The notes beneath the pieces were generated by a model. It worked only from the letters and a program-made list of their open reading frames with translations. It was not told where the DNA came from and searched no databases. From Apiotrichum sp. Y4204 (lineage: Eukaryota > Basidiomycota > Tremellomycetes > Trichosporonales > Trichosporonaceae), in the NCBI GenBank assembly GCA_025531455.1, contig JAMYHL010000025.1:186001-250000 (forward strand): a stretch of DNA of 64,000 bases. The letters run 5' to 3'. Positions within the stretch are counted from its first letter, which is position 1. Every line of letters starts with the position of its first letter. Shown here in pieces: positions 1 through 11,000 of this stretch. Both the position numbers and the translations under genes were made by a program.

Positions 1-784
1 CCTTGTGGATCTTGATGTCCTCTAGCGGCCGGTCGTCCTTGTCCGTGCGCACGGCCTCGAGCCGCTGAATCGTCTTCATGCCGGATGACACACGCCCGAA
101 GATTGTGTGCTTGCCGTCGAGGAACGGTGTCGGTGCCTGCGGTGTCAGTGCGCTAGTCATTACTGGGTAGGCTAGCACATACGCAAGTGATAAAGAACTG
201 CGAGCCTGCCGTCAGCGCTATCCATAGATCTCACATACCGTTTGTGTTCGGCCCCGAGTTAGCCATAGCCAGGATGCCCGCGCCGACAAAGCGCAGCTCG
301 GGGCTGATCTCGTCCGCGAAGCGGTCACCGTAGATGGAGGTGCCCCCGCGTCCCGTGCCCGTCGGGTCGCCGCCCTGGATCATAAAGCCCTGCAAGTTAG
401 TTGCCTGTCATGAGGGAAATGGTGGCATGGTTAGAGGCGGTGGACATCATGATGAGTGACTCGGCCGCACTGGAAGAAGGCATCCGAGGCAACGAGGCAA
501 GCGGCCGCCCATAGCAGGTGTTACGAGCAAAATGCTGCAAAACACAACAACACGTACCGGAATAATACGATGGAACTGCACGTCAGCAAAGCGATATCCC
601 GAGCACTCTACTCACAATGACACCATTATAGTACCCGCGCTCCGCGAGCTTTGCAAAGTTGTTGCATGTCTGTTTGTGAGCTCTGGCAATAATCCTAGCT
701 CACCTTCGGCGCGTGCGCGGTGTACAGCTCGACGGTGAAGGGCCCTACGGACGTGTCGAAGGTCACGTACTGCGCGGCGGTCAT
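1..784 (-). CDS. Cyclophilin-type peptidyl-prolyl isomerase, PPIL1-like (3' end outside window)
   Basis: Peptidyl-prolyl cis-trans isomerase of the small PPIL1/Cyp1 class, whose family members work in the spliceosome. Exons on the minus strand: 704-784, 616-669, 558-575, 239-389, 183-205 and 1-136. Together they give about 154 residues, and roughly 10 C-terminal residues lie beyond base 1, matching the usual length near 166. The start [12 protein letters not shown] and the core motifs [34 protein letters not shown] and [11 protein letters not shown] are diagnostic. In the substrate loop the usual TLAPTxWLDGK reads [11 protein letters not shown], so the Trp found in many cyclophilins is Phe here. 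Introns are 33-46 nt except one of 168 nt, and exon 3 is only 18 nt. The gene is divergent from TIM21. The family call is firm; spliceosome membership is inferred from the PPIL1 match. Confidence 0.93.
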
Positions 785-1116
785 GATGGATAGTAAGGGA
801 GGAGATGATGGATGAGATGACGGCAAGAACTGTCAGTCGCGAGAGCGAGGTCGACGAGATTTCTGGTCGATGCTGCGCGTCAACAACATCCCGGCCTCTC
901 GGAAAGTCATTAGACCAAAGCAAGCACAAGAATTAGAAAGTGGAGATTGATCTATCTCCACGTTTAATACTCATTTTCTAATCCTGGGGGCTAAATTTAA
1001 TGACATGATCAGGATCCAGGATATCAGGAACAGGTTCTCCTCTCTTGCTCCCATCAACGAACATTGACGTCGCTCCATCTCGACACTTCTCCATCACTCT
1101 CAACAGCAAAAACACA
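785..1116. promoter_or_regulatory. Divergent intergenic region, cyclophilin / TIM21
   Basis: This 332-bp stretch lies between two divergently transcribed genes and should hold both promoters. An AT-richer patch lies near 955-1000. No recognisable operator or TATA box was assigned. Confidence 0.4.
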
Positions 1117-2288
1117 ATGCCGCCTCGTCTATCGCTCCGCCTCGTAGGCCTTGCGGTGGCACCTCCGCGCGCCGCCGCTCCATTCGCGCGCTGCGTTCAT
1201 TCCTCCCTCCGCCCTGCCATTCCCAGGACTTCCCTCCGCCAGTACGCAACCCACGCCGACGGGCCGTGGGACCACCAGAAAGGCCCTCACCACCCAGGCG
1301 GGAAGAAGCGCCCCGAGACCGTTGAGGAACAGCTGCGCCGCCTCGAGTCGGAGGCGCGCGCGGCAGGTGGCGCGGACAGGGAGTACGTCGGGCCGTTCCC
1401 CCTCGGTGTCGGCCCAAGCGGGCGCCGCAAGCCGTGGAAGTCGTGGAGCGACCTCGGCGTCCGTGGAAAGAGTAAGACCAAGGAGTGTGGCGGAGCTGAT
1501 CCCAGTGTGGCGCACGACGCAGCAGACGGGAAACCTGGCGGTCATCCTCTTTGGCGGTGGACTCTTCGTCATCCTTACGCTCGCGCTCACCACTGAGCTC
1601 TTTGCGAAAAACTCGCCCTCGGTGCTCTACTCGGAGTGCATCGACATGATCCGCGACAGCGACGCGGTACGTTTCTGAAAGCTCGCCTTTGACTGACCCG
1701 CAGCTTGATCAGCACCTCCTCCCCCCGCTGTCGTACACGCATACACCGCACTCGTCGGCGCCGACGCGCGGCTCCTCGCCCGTCGCACACACGACCGTGC
1801 GCAACTCCTCCTCCGGGCGCGACCACCTTGTCCTCACATTCTGGGTTCACGGGCGCGGGCGGGACGAGCCCGAACCACTTCACTGGGCGAAGCGGTGGTG
1901 GGCCACTGTGGAGGAGTATGCGCGTTCGGGGCTCGGCGTCCTCGGATTCGCTATTGAGCCGGTCGAGGATCCTACCGTCGCGGTGCCCTCCGCCCAGTCT
2001 GAGCCGGAGGAGCCGGAGTCTGGATCCGGATTCCTCGGACGCATGGTCGGCGCATTCTCCCTCCGCGGAGCTGCCACCGCTGTCCGGTCCGCCACGACCC
2101 GCCTCCCCCCACCAGGCACGTACAAGGTCGGCGAGGTGCATGCCGACTACGTGAAGAACGCGAGCGGGCAGTACCAGATGCTCTCGCTGACGGTCGACGT
2201 GCCGTCGTCTCGGGCGCCGCACCCCGGCCGCGCCGTGGTGTTTTGGAGCCCAGAGGCGGACAGGGAGGGCGTCATTGGTCGCCGGTGA
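1117..2288 (+). CDS. TIM21: TIM21, subunit of the mitochondrial TIM23 presequence translocase
   Basis: Inner-membrane protein that links the TIM23 translocase to the TOM complex and to respiratory-chain complexes. Exons 1117-1471, 1506-1666 and 1704-2288 give 366 residues. The N-terminus MPPRLSLRLVGLAVAPPRAA is Arg/Ala rich and lacks acidic residues, as expected for a matrix presequence. A single membrane segment (GNLAVILFGGGLFVILTLAL, about residues 130-150) is followed by the intermembrane-space domain with LVLTFWVHG and the W/E-rich stretch typical of Pfam TIM21. The first intron is only 34 nt; skipping it restores the frame between GVRGK and WRTTQQTGN. The upstream in-frame ATG at 1045 was not used because 1117 starts the presequence-like region. 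The C-terminal half carries a Pro/Glu-rich insert (about residues 250-280). Confidence 0.9.
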
Positions 2289-2508
2289 GAGATGAGATCG
2301 CATGGATACATTATACATTGGAGCGGGCTTGTGTACAGAGTTTGTGGGCGGTATGGCTTTGAATATAGCTACAGTGAAGATGGGTGGGAAGGCTGGTGCA
2401 CAACTCGACTCTCTACAGAAACCACACGCAACGCCTGAAACACACGGCGATCCACGCAGAGCACCATCTGGTCTGATCCAACTACAGTAGTCTGGTTGCC
2501 GTTTGCGG

Positions 2509-4598
2509 CTACGTCGAGTACCGTATTTGACGGTGGCGGGGCACCTTTTTGTACGCGTACACGGCGAACAGGCGCTGGAGGTATCGGGAGGAGGGGGAGC
2601 AGAGCTGCAGAGGAGGGTCAGTGGTCCGTTCGCGAATGCCACACCCAACAACAGCACATACCACAAGCGTGCACATTTCAATCAGGTTTTCAAGGTGGGT
2701 GCGCTCGGGGCCAGGTGGGATACGGGGGCAGACGAGGGCGGTGAGCGAGTCGTGGACGATGGCGCGGTGGATGCGCCCCGCGTCCTGGAGGTTCTTCGAG
2801 CCTGTCGTTGAGAGGTATCCGCGGGGTGGACTCTGAGAGTGTCAGTTACCTGCGGCGGTAGGCTGTCTCTGGCATACCCACTACCGACAACGTAGGGGCC
2901 GACGGGGCAGCCGATCTCCTGGAAGTAGAACTGCGCCGAGCTGGGGTTAGTATCTCAAGGCGGTGACTCACAAGAGGCCAGTGTCGGCCACGGGCTTGTC
3001 GAGGTTGCGCGCAACATCGACATCCGCTGCGAGTGTCAGCAGCTTGCCGGCGTTCAAGCCCAGCTGCGCCAGCTCAGAGTGTGAGAGCATACCCACTGCC
3101 ACGGGCGGTGAAGGCGCGTTTGAGGGACGTCGCAAAGTCCGCCAGTGTTTCGTCCCCTTCGCCGTCAATGCATTGCTGGTGTCAGACAAGCACTGTGCGC
3201 TGACGCTCCTGAAAACCGCAGCTCACATAGGTCAGCTCGCTCTCGACGAGAATCATCATGCCGCCAGGGCGCAAAATCTTGGCGAGCTTGCGGATCATGA
3301 CAGCGTACTGCGGCACGTCCATGAGCATCGACTTGATGTGGATGAGGTCTGGCGTCAGGGATGAACAACCGGGGGCTGCACCAAATGTATTCTCCGACCA
3401 GGGGAGATGCCGCGTCACATCTGCCGTGAGCTGGGTGCTAGGGCCTTATGTACCCACCAACAGTGTAAAAATCAATATTGCCGTGCGGGAGATACGCGCG
3501 CTTGAAGACGCTCCAGTCGATGCTGCGTGGCATCAGTGCCGCCCGCGCTCCACATTCCGTCTTCTTCCAACAGGACGTACTCGATGCCAACGACGTCGGC
3601 GTACGGGTGACGCCGTGCGAGATTGATCGCCCAGGTGCCAATGCCCTGACGGTCAGTGATCTGGGGTTTGTGTGTGAAGTGAGGTGGTGAAGAGAAAGCA
3701 ACATGAGTGCAATTCGTGTGCAAAGTGGAGTGGAGCAGGGGCGCGACGAACAACCAGACATGAACCACACATGCGGCACGAAACACTCTCAGATGTGCCC
3801 GTTTACCTCTGTGAGAGGCAGCACAGTAACCGCCGTCAATCGACAGATCTCGCAGACGGCAGACAGCGACTGCCCATCTCTGTGGCATGGAAACCCCAAA
3901 AGGTGCCAGGCGCGTACCGAACTTTCTGTCGTGTATCTGCGCCCAGCTGCCGTCCATGCTCCCTCCACTGTCACGGAGGACAACACAGTAACACATTAAG
4001 AGTACTCACCGTGCCCACGTCGAGAACCTGGCTCCGACGGCCGGTGGCATGCACACGTGCGAGGTGGCCGGTGATAATGTGGTCCTGTTGCGGGTTGAGG
4101 AGGAGGTCGTGCATCTTGTTCAACTTGTCCAGCCTAGGGGCGTCAGCGGGCATGCCAAGAAAAGCTGGACAGTACTTGACTACATGGCGTCACAAGAGCG
4201 CAACGGGCACGAGCAAGCACGAACGCCGGACCAGAAACTCACCGCTCCACCTCAGACATCAGCAGGCGGCCCTTGCTGGGGCGTTGTTCCCCGTCCGCGC
4301 CATCAGCCATCTCCTCTGCGCGGTCTACGTTGGGCTGGCCCAGCGGCCCGGCGCGGTGCATGTCGTCCCCATCTGGACCCGATCCGTCCGGCGTGCCATC
4401 CACGACGCCGTCGGGGCCACCATAAAGCGTGCCATCGGTACGGCCGCCGCTTGCACCGCTCGCGCGGCTGTCAGGGTGGCTTTGCGCGGAGCCGTCCATC
4501 TCCATTGGTTGGGTGGACCGGGAGCCGCCGGCGAGCGATGTGCCCGCCGTGGCGGAAGGGTGTGATTGACCCGAGCTTGATGGGTCTCCGGAACTCAT
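2509..4598 (-). CDS. Class I SAM-dependent methyltransferase, LaeA/UMTA-like
   Basis: Predicted S-adenosylmethionine-dependent methyltransferase; the substrate cannot be told from sequence. Minus-strand exons: 4243-4598, 4010-4133, 3581-3645, 3458-3522, 3227-3348, 3097-3175, 2972-3026, 2878-2940, 2662-2830 and 2509-2604, giving 397 residues. The first ~118 residues are a disordered Ser/Gly/Asp-rich leader. The fold then follows in order: LNKMHDLLLNPQQDHIITGH, motif I VLDVGTGIGTWAINLA with the glycine-rich SAM loop, the acidic end of strand 2 (VVGID), and a post-motif helix region with ILRPGGMMILVESEL. This is the layout of fungal UMTA/LaeA-type proteins. Several introns are short. The acceptor of the intron 2831-2877 is AGAG, and the second AG was chosen to keep frame. 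The class is secure; LaeA orthology is not claimed. Confidence 0.8.
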
Positions 4599-6263
4599 GA
4601 ATCGCTTATCTGTAAGAGCAAAGTAAAATGAGATGAGGGTAGGTGGTTGAGCCGATGGCTCAGAAAGACATGTTTAGACTCGCGGAGAGAACTCAGGAGG
4701 TACGGTTGGTAGCGTGGAGAGGTACAGTAGACACAGTGCAATAAGTCAAGAACGGAACGCGAAGACACTTGCAGTGGAATATAAAGGTGTGATAGAAGAG
4801 AAGAGGGGTTGGCGTAGGCGATGAAGGGGGAGGCGAGGTTTAATGTAGAACGTTTGTCAGATAGTATGAGGTGTTCAGCAGCAAACAAACAGCTCAGCTA
4901 GGTGGGAAGCAAGTACTGGCGCAGCGCGGCGCCTTCTTACATATCTTTGCGTCTTGCCCTCGAGCACGAAGGCCTGTCCCGCCAGGCGTCACCTTCTACC
5001 TCGTCTGTGACTCGTGATGGACTGTCGCGCTGCGCCCAGGTAATATATCGCCCTCATTGTTGCCCGATGTTGGAACTGCCTCGGTTGCCTGAAGAAAAAT
5101 GCAGAAGCAAACCCCGTCGCCGCCCCGGCGTCGAAGCATCTCCGCAGCGAAGCGGAATGGGAGCAAGAATTCCCCCATGCAGCAAGCGAGGTGTCTGCGC
5201 ATCCCCGCCCCGCGGCGCCGTGGATTCCGTGATGTGAGGGCCCCAATCCAAGTGACCGCCGGCCGGCGAGCTTGGAGTCTGGGATTGGAGCCGGTGCCGC
5301 CCGCGCAATCCTCGGCGCACTGAAGACGTCGGCGGAAGCGAAGGGCGCCATCTGCCGGTTTCCACCCGGCAACCAAGATTGCGGTACGCGTTTGAATCGG
5401 GGGGGGGCGTATAGAACATCAAGTATTCTAGGATGCGCCTTGCCGCGCGCCTCGCCTGTGGGTTAGTGAGTGCGCCTCGGCGCGTCGGAGCTTCGGTTAA
5501 TGTGCGCCGCGACGGGGCGATCTCCCGAAGCATCAGATTGAGGTTAATAGGAGCGCCCAGGCGCAGCTTACCAAGCTTGGGCACTTCCATGATGGACTCG
5601 GGGCAGAGGTGAGGAATGAAGTTGGAGGCTGGAGAAGGCGTTGCAGTTGTTTGTAGCTTTGTTTGGTTCCAATCTAGAAATGACAATGCTCTATGCGACA
5701 TGGATCGTCGCTGCATATGTCGAGTAAAGTGGCTCGTCAGAATGCGGGGGAAGGTATACCTATAGCTTGTGGCCTGTAGACTGCAGATGTGAGATCGGGG
5801 TCGGAGTCCCGAGCCGGTGGTGCGTGCCGAGAGATATCCGAAGCCGGCACTGGTACAGTGGCCGAATACTTGAAAGGACACAGGTGCACTGGCCAGCCAG
5901 CCGGGAGAAGCAATGCCGAGGCAGGCATAGAGATAGAGAGCAAGAGGAGAGGGGAGGGATGGAGAGTAAAGATAGAAACTCCACATGGACGCCTTCTCGT
6001 TCCCAGCCGAGGAACGTAAGCGACATGGCGAGAACGACAACGACGACGATGAGCAGAGCAGCGGAGCCGGATATACAATCTCCATCACTGTCCACCATAC
6101 TGACACGGACGCGTGACGTCACCTCGACTCAGATTTCGTAGAGGGCGCGCCGTCGTGCCCAGACGACGCGCAGATGCAACGCTGGCACGCTCGCAACTTC
6201 TCTCTCGTCTCATCTTCCCACCACTTCCTCTCCTATCACAGAAGCAATCACGTCAACCTTAGA
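4599..6263. other. 1.7-kb divergent gap between methyltransferase and SUB1
   Basis: No gene can be supported firmly. A minus-strand open frame of about 350 codons runs from 6106 to 5054, with a hydrophobic Ser/Leu-rich start and Arg/Pro-rich end, but it has no recognisable domain and may be chance. The right part (about 6100-6260) should include the SUB1 promoter, and 4600-4900 the promoter of the methyltransferase. Confidence 0.4.
5054..6106 (-). CDS. Doubtful hypothetical ORF
   Basis: Open reading frame of 350 codons on the minus strand in the gap between two clear genes. It begins with MSVWWTVMEIVYPAPLLCSS, which is hydrophobic, and later becomes rich in Arg, Pro, Thr and Gly. I recognise no family, motif or repeat. 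Long chance frames are common in DNA of this GC content, and another frame of the same stretch starts with a valine-rich hydrophobic segment. A spliced model is also possible, since a ctaacccacag acceptor lies inside. I list it only so that the stretch is not treated as empty. Confidence 0.15.
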   Translation of the reverse strand: MSVWWTVMEIVYPAPLLCSSSSLSFSPCRLRSSAGNEKASMWSFYLYSPSLPSPLALYLYACLGIASPGWLASAPVSFQVFGHCTSAGFGYLSARTTGSGLRPRSHICSLQATSYRYTFPRILTSHFTRHMQRRSMSHRALSFLDWNQTKLQTTATPSPASNFIPHLCPESIMEVPKLGKLRLGAPINLNLMLREIAPSRRTLTEAPTRRGALTNPQARRAARRILEYLMFYTPPPDSNAYRNLGCRVETGRWRPSLPPTSSVRRGLRGRHRLQSQTPSSPAGGHLDWGPHITESTAPRGGDAQTPRLLHGGILAPIPLRCGDASTPGRRRGLLLHFSSGNRGSSNIGQQ

Positions 6264-7137
6264 ATGCCGAAGCGCGCGGTAAAGAACAGAGACAGCAGCG
6301 ACGGGGAGAACAACGTAGGTGCGCAGGAGTGATCAGACTGACGACCAGGTCCCGCTTCAGAAGGCCAAGCCCGTCAAGGTCAAGGAAGAGGTTAAAGAAG
6401 AGGTCGAGGAAGAAGCCGGCGAGCCGCAAGCGAAGGTTCGTCAAACCTTGGGAGCTTCGAAGCCTTTTGGTGTATCGCTTCTTGGTTGGGTTCGGAGAGC
6501 GCGTACTGATAAGGAAGAAAGCACGAACCTCGGCATCGGATGGGAAGAACCTCGAAATCCAGAAAACCGCCGAGGGCGACCAGTATATTGCGGTACGTGT
6601 GCTTGTGCCGCGCGTGTGCTGGTGTGATCGACTTTGCACTGATACTTGCAGCTCGGCAGGGATCTCCGTCGGGTCGTGGTGCGCGAGTTCAAGGGCCACA
6701 CGCTCATCGACATCCGTGATGTGAGTATGACTGCTGGTGTGTGGTCAGTCGGACCCAGAGCGTCCAGGACCGTACAGGTCTCGGATGTACTCCTTCCGCA
6801 CCCAGCACTCCGTGATCTGTGACTGGTCTTGCTCACGCCCAGTTCTACAAGGACAAGAACAGCGGTGAAATAAAGTATGGCAAGGGCATCAGCCTCACCC
6901 CTGAGCAGGTAAGTGCAGTTGTTATGATGCCTCCTGTACGAGAAAAGGGCGGAGGGCGCGGAAGAGGGCGGAAGATCCGAGGAAGAGTTACCAGCAACAG
7001 ACCACCACTACTGCACAAAACCAGAAGAACACAAAAGAACAATAATAAGCTTATGTCCATCAAATGCTCACCCCATCCAGTGGCAGCTGCTCAAGGACAA
7101 CGCCGCCGTCGTCGACCAGATGATCAGTAATATGTAG
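6264..7137 (+). CDS. SUB1: SUB1/PC4 transcriptional coactivator
   Basis: Single-stranded-DNA-binding coactivator of RNA polymerase II. Exons 6264-6314, 6349-6435, 6518-6592, 6652-6720, 6843-6908 and 7081-7137 give 134 residues. The N-terminal third is a charged tail (KVKEEVKEEVEEEAGE). The PC4 domain follows: LGRDLRRVVVREFKGHTLID, IRDFYKDKNSGEIKYGKGIS, LTPEQWQLLKDN, ending in DQMISNM. This matches PC4 from human to yeast in order and spacing. All exons are multiples of three, so each intron is phase 0. The second acceptor is ambiguous between gaccag (6348) and cttcag (6360), which would remove four residues. The last intron (172 nt) is long for this window. Confidence 0.93.
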
Positions 7138-8079
7138 CGCGACCTGATGCATATCGCGAGTTGGCAGCAACAGTCTATGTACATATCGATGCAACGACAA
7201 ACTACTTTATTAGCTTTGCACAGGTGCTTTTCGCTGCACATCGCAACATACGCTCGAATCCCAGACGACATCCGCGCTTCCGTCTCTGCGGTGTGAAACA
7301 CTTCCGCTGTCCGTGCTCCTTGGACTCGACGACTCATTGGCCATTACATCCATTGGAGGTCGCCCATCTCGCCCAGTCCCTTGTCACTCCGTCCAAGACC
7401 CTACCCGAGTCAGCATTGTACCTATCGCGGCCCTGGCGGAATGCTCGTCCTCGTCGTACGCAGTGTCGCTCACACTTGAGGAGAGGCGAATCCGACGGAC
7501 AAGGGACCCGTGGACGCGGGCAACAGGAACGCATAGGAACACCCATCGTCCCCATTTCCCATCTGTAGCCATCTGGCCTACCTGTCTGCTCTCCAGCTCT
7601 GTCCGTATCCGAAGCACGATGCCGATGCTGTTCCGCCCCGCCGCCATTTTGCACCGCCTCAGCAGCCGTTTCTGTCTCAGTCGGATTCACTTGGCACACC
7701 TTGGTGGGGTCGTTTATGATTTATATGATTTCATTTTGGCAACCTACCTTGATTTTTTGCCGCGGATAAGAAAGCAGCTGAGCATGCGGGGATGCACGAC
7801 AGTAGCTGATGCACACAGGGAGAGGAGCGCGGAACGAAGGGTTAAATGGCATCATGGCAGTGCTGGATAGGGTGCAGAGAGAGAGGCAGCTGATACGAGA
7901 GTTGTTTGCAGAAGCATTACATACTCCTCCCCCTCTCCCACATTCCGCCCTCTCCCTTCTGGTGCGCTAGACACACATCCATCCCAAAGCTGGATGCCCA
8001 ACAACTACATCAATACTTCTCCGACAAACGTTTCTTCAACAAAACAGTCCTCACCACCACCACCACCGCCGTCGCGACG
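7138..8079. promoter_or_regulatory. Intergenic region and 5' leader before the CAAX-box gene
   Basis: About 0.94 kb between two plus-strand genes. The last 174 bp (7906-8079) are in frame with the downstream gene without a stop, so an N-terminally longer protein starting at 7906 is possible. This leader contains a run of ACC triplets near 8053-8070. No independent gene is supported. Confidence 0.4.
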
Positions 8080-11000
8080 ATGGTCGACTCGCGGCGCCAT
8101 TCGCGGATCATCGGCCCCCGCGGCCCGGCAGGCCCCCGCACCCCAATCTCGCCCATCACGACGTCACCGACCGCGGGGTCGCGCGGCGACGCGCGCCGCT
8201 CCCTGCCCGCACTCCCGACGCAGACGCAGACACAGCAGCCCAACGGCCTCAACAGCTTACGCGACGCCGCGCCCCTCTCCGCCGTGTCCCCGCGTCGCAC
8301 CTCACCAAAGTCTGCACTCCCCACGCCGCCGGGGGCGGGGTACGCGAACGGCGCGCCCCTCAGCGCCCTAAAGAGCGCGCCGACCGGTGGGGGCGATGTC
8401 CGCGCATCCCGGCCCCTCCCCCCGCCTGGATCCTCTCCGCCACGGGAGCGCGAGCGTGAACGTGAGCGCGACAGTCTGAATGCGTCGCATAGCGCGCAGG
8501 CACAGTCACACGTCGCGCCGGCGCCGGGTCCTGCTCCGGAACCTGTGACAGCAGTCCCGGCAGGACCGACAGCCCATTATGAACCCCCCCAACCAAGTCA
8601 TACGGCCTCCGAACCCCCGATATCCGCAATGGGCTTCCCGCGACCGACACCGCGCGCGCCGGACATTCAGCTCGTGCCCCCGACACCGGCGATGGCCCAT
8701 GCGCCGCAAGCGTTGGCCCGTAATGCCCAGCACCAGCAGCAATCGTATTCCCTACCTGAAGGCACGGAGCAGCTTTCTTCGTCAACGTCCCCGACCCCCG
8801 TCCCGCCGGCCGCTGGTGTGGATCACGTTTCGCCTGCCGCACGGATCGCGCCGCCAGCGCCGGTGGGCTATCTCGCACAAGCTCCAGCCTCAAATCAGGC
8901 GTATGCTGATGCTGATGCTGCTGGTGCTGCTCCAATCGAGCACGCGTTCCAGACAGCGCCGATACCCGCGCAGAACCACGGCCCGCAGAGTAACTCAGCT
9001 GGGTATCACTCCTTCGAGACAGGCTCCTCAGCCCCAGCCCCAGCAGTGGCAGCCACGACTTCACAGCCAGCTCCAGCGCCGCGATCAATGACCCAGTCGT
9101 CGTCAGCAAATGCACAGTCATACGAACACGTGCCGGCCCAAGCGCATTCGCAGCCTCTGACAGAGAGCCCCCGGGCGATTCACTCGCAGCTCGCGACTAA
9201 CGCACGACCTAATGGCGATGCAGGCCTGCTCCCTGCCCACGGTTCCTCTGCCCAGGCCTCGCCCCCTGTCCCAGCCTCCACAGCCGCCCCCGCCAGTGCT
9301 TCCCTCGTTCCCGAGCGACACGGCCCTCCAGTCCCCTCGCGCACACCCGATATCCGCCAGTACGCACAGCGCAGCTGGACGAACGGCGACAATGCAGGTG
9401 GACCAGCGCCCCCAGCAGAAGGCATGGCCCAGCTGTCCGTACAGGAGCCCATGGACGCCGCGTCGTGGGAACCGCGCACCGTGCCCACACCTCCCATCTC
9501 GCCGTCGCTGCCAGGGACGTCCGTCGCGAGATCAGATCTCCCGGCGATTGAGACCAATACCTCCAACACTGTACGGAGCAATATCGGCCACCTCACATCC
9601 GGAGTCGCAAACCCCGAGCCGTTCTCGCCCACGTTCGGCGATGGATCAACAGCCACTTCAAGCGTGCTCAGCACTACAGACGATATGGAGTTTAACGACG
9701 ACGACGACTGTGCCCCGCCGCCGTACCACATTGCGTCTGCCGCGCCGGCGCATCCGTCCGTCGCGCCCGCGACCGTCCGCAGTGCGTCTCAGACCAGTGG
9801 TCCTGCGAGTTCGCCGACGACGACGTCGCCAACGAGTACGATTGGGCGGCAGACTTCCATTATCGCGAACGATGTGCAGATAACGCGGTTGCACTCGGTT
9901 CCCCAGGCGTCGAGCGACGGCAGCACGCTTCCCCCCGCCGGGGTCTTGGCCGTCGCGGCGGCCGCGACTCAGCAAGGCGCGACAGTGCGCGAGTCGATGC
10001 TGACACCCGTCTCGGAGAGCCCGAGCGCAGGTAACAGTAACGTGGGCGACGATTCGGTGCTGTTTTACTCACCGCCACCCCATCTCACGGTCATCGGCAG
10101 CGGCTGCTTCCTCCTCGCGTACGATTACCGTCCCGGCCCTGTGCCGGAGTGGGACACGCCCGTGCGTGTGATTCTCAACTCCAAGTCGCAGGAAGTCATC
10201 ATTCACGAGCACCAAAACACCCCGAAGTGGCGCCGCGACGAGACGAGGGAGTACATCAAGATGCTGATCGAGCTGCACAACGAGGTAGTGGACGAGATTG
10301 ACGACTCGTACGCCGCGTTCGGATCGCGGGGTGGCGAGGCGACGGGCCTGGGTGTCGGCGTACAGATCCCTCGCGACCCCCGTGACCCACCCGCCCCGCA
10401 GGCAGGAACCAGCACCGCTGGCCCTGGTTCTGCGAATCCCGCCCAGAACAGCCCGCGCAGCTCACTCGGCCCACAGCGTCTCCCCCAGCATGTACCCGGA
10501 CAGAACAATGCGTCGACCACTCCCCAGAGCGGCCCCGCCCCGCAAAACCAGACCCCTAGTGTTGCGGCGCCTGTTGCGGAGCAGCCCACCGGCGCGTCGA
10601 CCCGGTCCATCAACCTCAACGCGCCTCGCCCCGCGATCGTCTCGCACCGTATCGCCAAGCTGGCCTTTACCTCCGATACAGCTATCAGCGAGCCTCCAGC
10701 ATGGCTCGTCGACGCGACAGCATACATCATGTCTGCGTCGATGCTCGTCATCGACTGTCACAGCGGCACACCCGAGGGGCTGCGACAGGCGTATGTCAGC
10801 GCCTTTGGATCAAGCTACGGCACGCTGTGCGCGTCGCTCGCGCAGATTGAACAGACAATAGTAAATGCGTTCCCGACAGACCCACGCTGCCGCCGCCTAC
10901 AAATCACCGTCCCGTCCTCGACACCTGCAAACATTGCGCGCCTAGTGATCAACATCAACAACGGCGGCGTTGGCGTGCCCGAGTTCTCCTGGCTCCCGCC

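Noticed and set aside
2833..2849. A 17-nt intron (2833-2849) in the methyltransferase
   Set aside because: A GT...CTGAC...CAG block of 17 nt would restore frame, but it is too short to be credible. A 47-nt intron (2831-2877) with a good GTATGC donor and AGAG acceptor gives the same frame.
3520..3585. Apparent frameshift in the methyltransferase between VVGI and IDWSVF
   Set aside because: A phase-2 donor inside the GAG codon (exon end 3581) and an acceptor before 3522 give VVGIDIDWSVF with no break.
5990..6122. Small Pmp3-like membrane peptide on the minus strand
   Set aside because: The valine-rich hydrophobic stretch lacks the two-helix Pmp3 pattern and its conserved Pro and Gly residues.
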